Positions 59,028-64,000 of a stretch of 64,000 nucleotides of DNA are shown one piece after another. Made by a program: the position numbers and the translations under genes. Source of the DNA: Pseudomonas beijingensis (lineage in GTDB: Bacteria > Pseudomonadota > Gammaproteobacteria > Pseudomonadales > Pseudomonadaceae); assembly GCF_030687295.1 (NCBI RefSeq), contig NZ_CP117425.1, positions 3,414,001-3,478,000 of the forward strand, read 5' to 3'. Below the pieces are notes generated by a model, which searched no databases, was not told where the DNA came from, and saw only the letters and a program-made list of their open reading frames with translations. Within the stretch, counting starts at the first letter, position 1, and each line of letters begins with the position of its first letter.

Positions 59028-59789
59028 ATGACCGTTCCAGCCTTCGCCGCCGCCCAGTCGATTTCCGTCGCGGGAGACATTCGCACCAACCTCGCGTGTC
59101 ATCAGCGTTTCATGCAGGCTGCCGCTGAGCAGGGCGTGCAGTTGCTGGTCTTCCCGGAATTGTCGCTCACCGGTTACGAACGTGGCCTGGCGGCGGATCT
59201 GGCGATCCTGCCGCAGGATGCCGTACTGCAACCGCTGCGTGACCTGGCGCGGGAACTCGGCCTGACCGCCGTGGTGGGCATGCCCATTCGACTGTCGGCC
59301 GACGCTCCGGTGTTGATCGGCGCGTTGGTCCTCGGCGCTGACGGCTCCCTCGGGGTGTACAGCAAGCAACATCTGCACCCAGGGGAAGAAGTCGCCTTCG
59401 CTCCGGGCCATGGTGGCTCGATGCTGACAATGGGGGAGGATCACATCGCCCTGGCGGTGTGTGCCGATTTTTCCCACGCCAGCCATGCGGCCGCGGCAGC
59501 CGGGCAGGGCGCTACGCTGTATGCAGCGGGGGTGTTGATCACCGAGGGTGGCTACGTGGCCGATACGACGTTGTTGCAAGGCTATGCCCGACAGCATGCC
59601 ATGACCGTGCTGATGGCTAATCATGGCGGCGTCACTGGCGGTTGGGAATCGGCTGGCCGCAGCGCCATCTGGGGCCCTGATGGCTCGCTGCTCGCAGCGG
59701 CGCCAGGCACGGGCGAGCTGTTGGTGGTTGCCCGCCGCGACGCCAACGGCTGGGCCGGGCAAGTCGTGCCGGTGACCAACGGCGGATGA
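59028..59789 (+). CDS. carbon-nitrogen hydrolase (nitrilase superfamily)
   Basis: A 253-residue amidase/nitrilase-fold enzyme with Glu in FPELSLTGY, Lys in YSKQHLH and Cys in AVCADFSH as the catalytic triad. GGGATGACCC ribosome site region precedes the ATG. Substrate unknown. Confidence 0.88.
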   Translation: MTVPAFAAAQSISVAGDIRTNLACHQRFMQAAAEQGVQLLVFPELSLTGYERGLAADLAILPQDAVLQPLRDLARELGLTAVVGMPIRLSADAPVLIGALVLGADGSLGVYSKQHLHPGEEVAFAPGHGGSMLTMGEDHIALAVCADFSHASHAAAAAGQGATLYAAGVLITEGGYVADTTLLQGYARQHAMTVLMANHGGVTGGWESAGRSAIWGPDGSLLAAAPGTGELLVVARRDANGWAGQVVPVTNGG

Positions 59790-59796
59790 AGTCCTC

Positions 59797-60231
59797 ATGA
59801 GCTTTGAGTGGCGTGCTGCAACGAACGGGGACATCGACTTCGCCCGGCAACTGACCTGCGACAACATGCTTCCTTATTACCTCAGGCATGATTTGCTCTG
59901 GCAGGACGAAGCATTCGATCTGGCCTGGATCATTCGCCAGAACTGGATAATCAGCCGTGCAGGCCAGGCGCTGGGCTTTGTGAGCCTCAGTCGTGATGCC
60001 CGGGCGTTGTATATCCGGGAGTTGCAGATAAGCGAGGCGTTCCGCGGGCAGGGCGCCGGGACCTGGGCGATCGGACAGGTTTGGGACCTGGTGGCGCTGG
60101 AACGTCGGCCGGCGCTGCGCCTGACGGTGTTCAAGGATAATCCGGCCAGGGCGTTGTACGAACGCATGGGGCTGCGTGTCGTGGGCGAGGACGAGTGTTT
60201 CCTGAGGATGCAGCGAGACGTCGGTGCTTGA
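59797..60231 (+). CDS. GNAT family N-acetyltransferase
   Basis: A 144-residue acetyltransferase. The acetyl-CoA loop is SEAFRGQGAGTWA, and the C-terminal DNPARALYERMGLRVVGED is the usual final helix-strand. It starts 7 bp after the nitrilase gene and is probably co-transcribed. Acceptor unknown. Confidence 0.88.
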   Translation: MSFEWRAATNGDIDFARQLTCDNMLPYYLRHDLLWQDEAFDLAWIIRQNWIISRAGQALGFVSLSRDARALYIRELQISEAFRGQGAGTWAIGQVWDLVALERRPALRLTVFKDNPARALYERMGLRVVGEDECFLRMQRDVGA

Positions 60232-60357
60232 AGCCTCGGATGCCGTGCCGATAAAGATGCGTTGTAACTTTTATCTGTCCCTTTGCGCTAGGTCTGCCGG
60301 ATGCTTTTTGCTAAGGTGTTGTGCAACCCAAATAAGACCAAATCGTGAGGTGTCTGC

Positions 60358-60999
60358 TTGATTAGGGTGTTAGTGGTCGATGACCATGATCTCGTCCGTA
60401 CGGGCATTACACGAATGCTGGCTGACATCGATGGCTTGCAGGTAGTTGGCCAGGCTGAATCCGGGGAAGAGTCCCTGATCAAGGCGCGTGAATTGAAACC
60501 CGACGTGGTGTTGATGGACGTCAAGATGCCCGGCATCGGCGGTCTTGAAGCCACGCGCAAGCTGCTGCGCAGTCACCCGGACATCAAGGTGGTCGCGGTG
60601 ACCGTCTGCGAAGAGGACCCATTCCCCACCCGGCTGTTGCAAGCGGGCGCGGCGGGCTACCTCACCAAGGGCGCCGGCTTGAACGAGATGGTCCAGGCCA
60701 TTCGTCTGGTTTTTGCCGGGCAACGCTACATCAGCCCGCAGATCGCCCAGCAATTGGCGATCAAGTCGTTCCAGCCGACCAACGATTCGCCCTTCGATGC
60801 ACTGTCGGAGCGGGAAATCCAGATTGCCCTGATGATTGTCGGTTGCCAGAAGGTGCAGATCATCTCCGACAAGCTGTGCCTGTCGCCTAAAACCGTTAAC
60901 ACCTACCGTTACCGTATCTTCGAGAAGCTTTCGATCAGCAGTGACGTCGAATTGACACTGTTGGCCGTGCGCCACGGCATGGTCGATGCCAGCGCCTGA
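60358..60999 (+). CDS. gacA: response regulator GacA
   Basis: Global regulator of the GacS/GacA system that activates small RNAs titrating RsmA. The 213 residues comprise a receiver with phospho-Asp54 (VVLMDVKMP) and a LuxR-type HTH ([17 protein letters not shown]). TTG start at 60358 with GAGGTG upstream, as is usual for gacA in pseudomonads. It lies 2 bp before uvrC. Confidence 0.96.
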   Translation: MIRVLVVDDHDLVRTGITRMLADIDGLQVVGQAESGEESLIKARELKPDVVLMDVKMPGIGGLEATRKLLRSHPDIKVVAVTVCEEDPFPTRLLQAGAAGYLTKGAGLNEMVQAIRLVFAGQRYISPQIAQQLAIKSFQPTNDSPFDALSEREIQIALMIVGCQKVQIISDKLCLSPKTVNTYRYRIFEKLSISSDVELTLLAVRHGMVDASA

Positions 61000-61001
61000 A
61001 A

Positions 61002-62825
61002 ATGACTGAATTGTTTGATCCCAGCGCGTTCCTCTCCACCTGCAGCGGTCGCCCCGGCGTGTACCGCATGTTCGACAGCGACGCGCGCCTGCTTTATGTC
61101 GGCAAGGCCAAGAACCTCAAGAAACGCCTGGCCAGTTATTTCCGCAAAACCGGCCTAGCGCCGAAGACTGCCGCCCTGGTGGGGCGCATCGCGCAAGTCG
61201 AAACGACGATCACCGCCAATGAAACCGAGGCGCTGCTGCTCGAGCAGACGCTGATCAAGGAATGGCGCCCGCCGTACAACATCCTGCTGCGCGACGACAA
61301 ATCCTACCCTTACGTGTTCCTGTCCGACGGGGCCTTTCCGCGCCTGAGCATTCATCGCGGGGCGAAGAAGGCCAAGGGGCGGTATTTCGGCCCTTACCCC
61401 AGCGCCGGCGCGATTCGTGAAAGCCTTAGCCTGCTGCAGAAGACCTTCTTCGTTCGCCAGTGTGAAGACAGCTACTACAAGAATCGCACCCGGCCCTGCC
61501 TGCAGTACCAGATCAAGCGCTGCAAGGCGCCTTGCGTGGGGTTTGTCGAGCCGCAGGTCTACGCCGAGGACGTGCGTCATTCGGTGATGTTCCTGGAAGG
61601 GCGCAGCAATGCGCTGACCGACGAGTTGTCGGCAGCCATGGAGGACGCGGCGGTCAACCTTGAGTTTGAACGGGCCGCCGAGCTGCGCGACCAGATCGGC
61701 CTGCTGCGCCGGGTGCAGGACCAGCAAAGCATGGAAGGTGGCAGCGGCGATGTCGATGTGATCGCCGCGTTCATCAACCCGGGTGGCGCCTGCGTGCATT
61801 TGATCAGCGTGCGCGGTGGTCGCGTGTTGGGCAGCAAGAACTTCTTCCCCCAAGTGGGTATCGAGGAAGACGTGGCCGAGGTCATGGCGGCGTTTCTGGG
61901 CCAGTACTACATCAGCAGTCCGGAACGCGACTTGCCTGCCGAGTTGATCGTCAACGTGGTCCATGAAGATTTCCCGGCCCTGATCGAAGCCATCGACAAG
62001 CTTCGCGGTCGCGAACTGACCATCAGCCACCGCGTTCGCGGCACCCGTGCCCGTTGGCAGCAACTGGCCGTGACCAACGCCGAACAGGCCCTGGGTGCGC
62101 GCCTGGCCAACCGTCAGCATGTGGCGGCGCGGTTCGATGCCCTGGCCGATGTCCTTAACCTGGACGAGCCGCCGCAACGGCTGGAGTGCTACGACATCAG
62201 CCATTCCAGTGGCGAGGCAACCGTGGCGTCCTGCGTGGTGTTCGGTCCGGAAGGCCCGATCAAGTCCGATTACCGCCGTTATAACATCGAAGGCGTCACG
62301 CCCGGCGATGACTACGCGGCGATGCACCAGGCATTGATGCGACGCTTCGGCAAGCTGAAGGACGGGGAGGGCAAGTTGCCGGATATCCTTCTGGTGGACG
62401 GCGGCAAAGGCCAGTTGTCCATGGCCCGCGATGTGCTCAATGAGCTGATGGTCCCCGACCTGATCCTGCTGGGCGTGGCCAAGGGCGCGACGCGCAAGGC
62501 CGGCTTCGAGACCTTGTACCTGAACGATGCCGCCCATGAGTTCACCCTCAAGGGCGATTCGCCGGCGCTGCACCTGATCCAGCAGATCCGCGACGAAGCC
62601 CACCGTTTCGCCATCACCGGACACCGTGCCCGTCGTGGCAAGACGCGCCGTACGTCTACACTGGAGGGTGTGGCAGGCGTCGGTCCGACGCGCCGTCGCG
62701 ACTTGTTGAAACATTTTGGTGGATTGCAGGAACTGTCTCGTGCCAGCATCGAGGAGATAGCCAAAGCACCCGGTATCAGTAAAAAGCTCGCAGAGTCGAT
62801 TTATGCAAACCTGCACAGCGAGTAG
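61002..62825 (+). CDS. uvrC: UvrABC system protein C
   Basis: A 607-residue incision nuclease of nucleotide excision repair: N-terminal GIY-YIG ([24 protein letters not shown]), central Cys cluster ([13 protein letters not shown]), UVR helix, RNase H-like DGGKGQ and C-terminal helix-hairpin-helix. Co-transcribed with gacA. Confidence 0.96.
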   Translation: MTELFDPSAFLSTCSGRPGVYRMFDSDARLLYVGKAKNLKKRLASYFRKTGLAPKTAALVGRIAQVETTITANETEALLLEQTLIKEWRPPYNILLRDDKSYPYVFLSDGAFPRLSIHRGAKKAKGRYFGPYPSAGAIRESLSLLQKTFFVRQCEDSYYKNRTRPCLQYQIKRCKAPCVGFVEPQVYAEDVRHSVMFLEGRSNALTDELSAAMEDAAVNLEFERAAELRDQIGLLRRVQDQQSMEGGSGDVDVIAAFINPGGACVHLISVRGGRVLGSKNFFPQVGIEEDVAEVMAAFLGQYYISSPERDLPAELIVNVVHEDFPALIEAIDKLRGRELTISHRVRGTRARWQQLAVTNAEQALGARLANRQHVAARFDALADVLNLDEPPQRLECYDISHSSGEATVASCVVFGPEGPIKSDYRRYNIEGVTPGDDYAAMHQALMRRFGKLKDGEGKLPDILLVDGGKGQLSMARDVLNELMVPDLILLGVAKGATRKAGFETLYLNDAAHEFTLKGDSPALHLIQQIRDEAHRFAITGHRARRGKTRRTSTLEGVAGVGPTRRRDLLKHFGGLQELSRASIEEIAKAPGISKKLAESIYANLHSE

Positions 62826-62857
62826 AATGCCCGTCAACCTTGTAGCCAGTTGTGCCG

Positions 62858-63418
62858 ATGAATATCCCAAATCTGATTACCGTTCTACGCGTCCTGCTCA
62901 TTCCGATCTTCATATTGCTGTTCTATTTGCCGTACCACTGGAGTTACGTGGCCTCCGCCTCGGTCTTCGCCTTCGCCGCCGCGACGGACTGGCTGGATGG
63001 TTACCTGGCTCGACGCCTGGAGCAGAGCACGCCGTTCGGTGCCTTCCTCGACCCGGTGGCCGACAAGCTGATGGTCGCGGTGGCCTTGGTGCTGCTGGTA
63101 CAGGAACACGGCAACCTCTGGCTGACCTTGCCGGCGGCGGTGATCATCGGCCGCGAAATCGTCGTCTCGGCGCTCCGTGAATGGATGGCCGAGCTGGGCG
63201 CCCGCGCCCAGGTCGCGGTGTCGAACCTGGGCAAATGGAAAACCGCCGCGCAGATGCTGGCGCTGGTGATCCTGCTGGCCAACCCGTCGGACTTCAGCTT
63301 CTGGGTGCTGTTGGGCTATGCATTGCTGCTGGTTTCCGCTGGGCTGACGCTGTGGTCGATGGTCCAATACTTGCGCGCCGCCTGGCCGCATCTGCGGACG
63401 GATGTAGAGCCCAAATAA
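62858..63418 (+). CDS. pgsA: CDP-diacylglycerol-glycerol-3-phosphate phosphatidyltransferase
   Basis: A 186-residue inner-membrane enzyme making phosphatidylglycerol phosphate. The CDP-alcohol motif reads [11 protein letters not shown]...[13 protein letters not shown]. Start MNIPNLITV at 62858; a GTG two codons earlier is possible. Third gene of gacA-uvrC-pgsA. Confidence 0.95.
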   Translation: MNIPNLITVLRVLLIPIFILLFYLPYHWSYVASASVFAFAAATDWLDGYLARRLEQSTPFGAFLDPVADKLMVAVALVLLVQEHGNLWLTLPAAVIIGREIVVSALREWMAELGARAQVAVSNLGKWKTAAQMLALVILLANPSDFSFWVLLGYALLLVSAGLTLWSMVQYLRAAWPHLRTDVEPK

Positions 63419-63438
63419 AACTTTTTTGAATCAAAGGG

Positions 63439-63466
63439 TTGACGGCGTAATCTGAATCTATAGAAT
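63439..63466 (+). promoter_or_regulatory. sigma-70 promoter of tRNA-Gly
   Basis: TTGACG, 16-bp spacer, TAGAAT, ending 15 bp before the tRNA. Confidence 0.65.
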
Positions 63467-63481
63467 GCGCCACACCAAGAC

Positions 63482-63557
<76 letters not shown>

Positions 63558-63564
63558 AGATTCA

Positions 63565-63597
63565 GAAAAAAGCCACTCAGATGAGTGGCTTTTTTTG
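63565..63597 (+). terminator. terminator after tRNA-Gly
   Basis: AAAAAAGCCACTCA-GA-TGAGTGGCTTTTTTT: a 9-bp stem with a T-tract; A-tract on the other side makes it bidirectional. Confidence 0.9.
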
Positions 63598-63877
63598 TGC
63601 TTGAAATTTGGAAGCGTCGATATATCCAGCAGTACGGGGGAATTATCCCATTCAATCGCTCAGGAAGGCGTTCCAGATCCTTTCGTTCAATGGAACAAAG
63701 CAAGCTTGCTCAAATCTGAGATGCCGCGCGAGGTTGTCCCACGCGATACCTTGTTTTTGGCCTCTTATCGACAATGTGCAGTTTTGACGGCGCATATCCC
63801 TCAGCATCGCTTCGAAATCATGTATGAGCGCCGCCTGACGTTAGAGAGGCAGCCAAGCGACGCTTAAAGTGAGAGGA
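63598..63877. other. unassigned stretch, no recognised gene
   Basis: About 280 bp with irregular, AT-richer composition than the flanks. Open readings exist but start at a TTG inside the terminator or at a weak ATG (63721), without a ribosome binding site or recognisable domain. It may hold decayed accessory DNA next to the tRNA. Confidence 0.4.
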
Positions 63878-64000
63878 TTATTTGCTGCGAGACTTGCCTG
63901 CGTCGCTACGCTTGTCTCGGATTTGGCCATCCTGGTTCCGGGAGCGAGGCTGTTCTCCACCTCCTGGCTTCGGAACGTTGACGTTTTTATTGATTGGGCG
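63878..64000 (-). CDS. C-terminal end of an unidentified protein (cut by window)
   Basis: A minus-strand reading open from the window edge to a TAA at 63878-63880. It encodes 40 residues, RPINKNVNVPKPGGGEQPRS...KRSDAGKSRSK, a basic, low-complexity tail. Too little is visible to name it; it may be a disordered C-terminus. Confidence 0.4.
   Translation of the reverse strand, partial: RPINKNVNVPKPGGGEQPRSRNQDGQIRDKRSDAGKSRSK

Noticed and set aside
63595..63867. 90-codon open reading after the tRNA
   Set aside because: It starts at a TTG inside the terminator, has no ribosome binding site and no recognisable motif.

Overview
The window is a GC-rich chromosomal segment that reads as a fluorescent-group Pseudomonas. 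The signs are family-level gene content (a TTG-started gacA followed by uvrC, pgsA and tRNA-Gly; cti; cysI with a DUF934 gene; cobalamin genes with cobN), very high coding density, and more than a dozen REP/REPIN palindromes with cores such as GTGGGAGCGAGCTTGCTCGC. The species call is inference; no rRNA is present.

Layout. 1-6500: a histidine phosphatase (cut by the window edge), sohB, a triplicated REP unit, DUF934 and cysI (sulfite reductase), and small membrane and periplasmic proteins. 6700-8200: a secreted zincin on an AT-richer stretch. 8360-15220: metH (two apparent +1 frameshifts), cti and nfuA. 15600-27040: a cobalamin block. A minus-strand unit (cbtB, cbtA, cobE, cobM) and a plus-strand unit (cobW, cobN, chlD-like chelatase) each begin with a cobalamin riboswitch. 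The chelatase ATPase and VWA parts are joined by a textbook -1 frameshift signal: A_AAA_AAG, a 5-nt spacer and a 16-bp perfect stem.

Between the two riboswitches sits an AT-richer islet (18260-20016). It encodes an HlyC-like acyltransferase, a small Gly/Ala-rich precursor with a microcin-type 15-residue leader ending ISGA, and two paralogous small membrane proteins that look like immunity proteins. I consider this the best candidate for an undescribed system in the window.

27240-36400: a phospholipase D-like protein, a Cys-rich secreted protein, then an amino-acid ABC transporter, RidA, IclR regulator, D-amino-acid dehydratase/deaminase-like enzyme and a sugar kinase. 36500-48770: parvulin, hybrid kinase, PilT/PilU ATPase (frameshifted), a 3-hydroxybutyrate/acetoacetate operon (permease, bdhA, aacS) with a sigma-54 promoter and its adjacent sigma-54 activator, a Trp-rich small protein and a soluble PAS chemoreceptor. 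48770-57190: yejABEF, a second parvulin, a lipase and a repeat protein. 57340-58880: DAHP synthase preceded by an aromatic-rich leader peptide, a strong terminator and a second Tyr-rich mini-ORF, i.e. an attenuator. 59028-64000: nitrilase, GNAT, gacA, uvrC, pgsA, tRNA-Gly.

Four genes (metH twice, the ABC ATPase, the PilT/PilU ATPase) are broken by one extra base in a G or C run. The repeated pattern looks more like homopolymer sequencing error than biology. The chelatase shift is different: -1, at a canonical slippery site with a hairpin.
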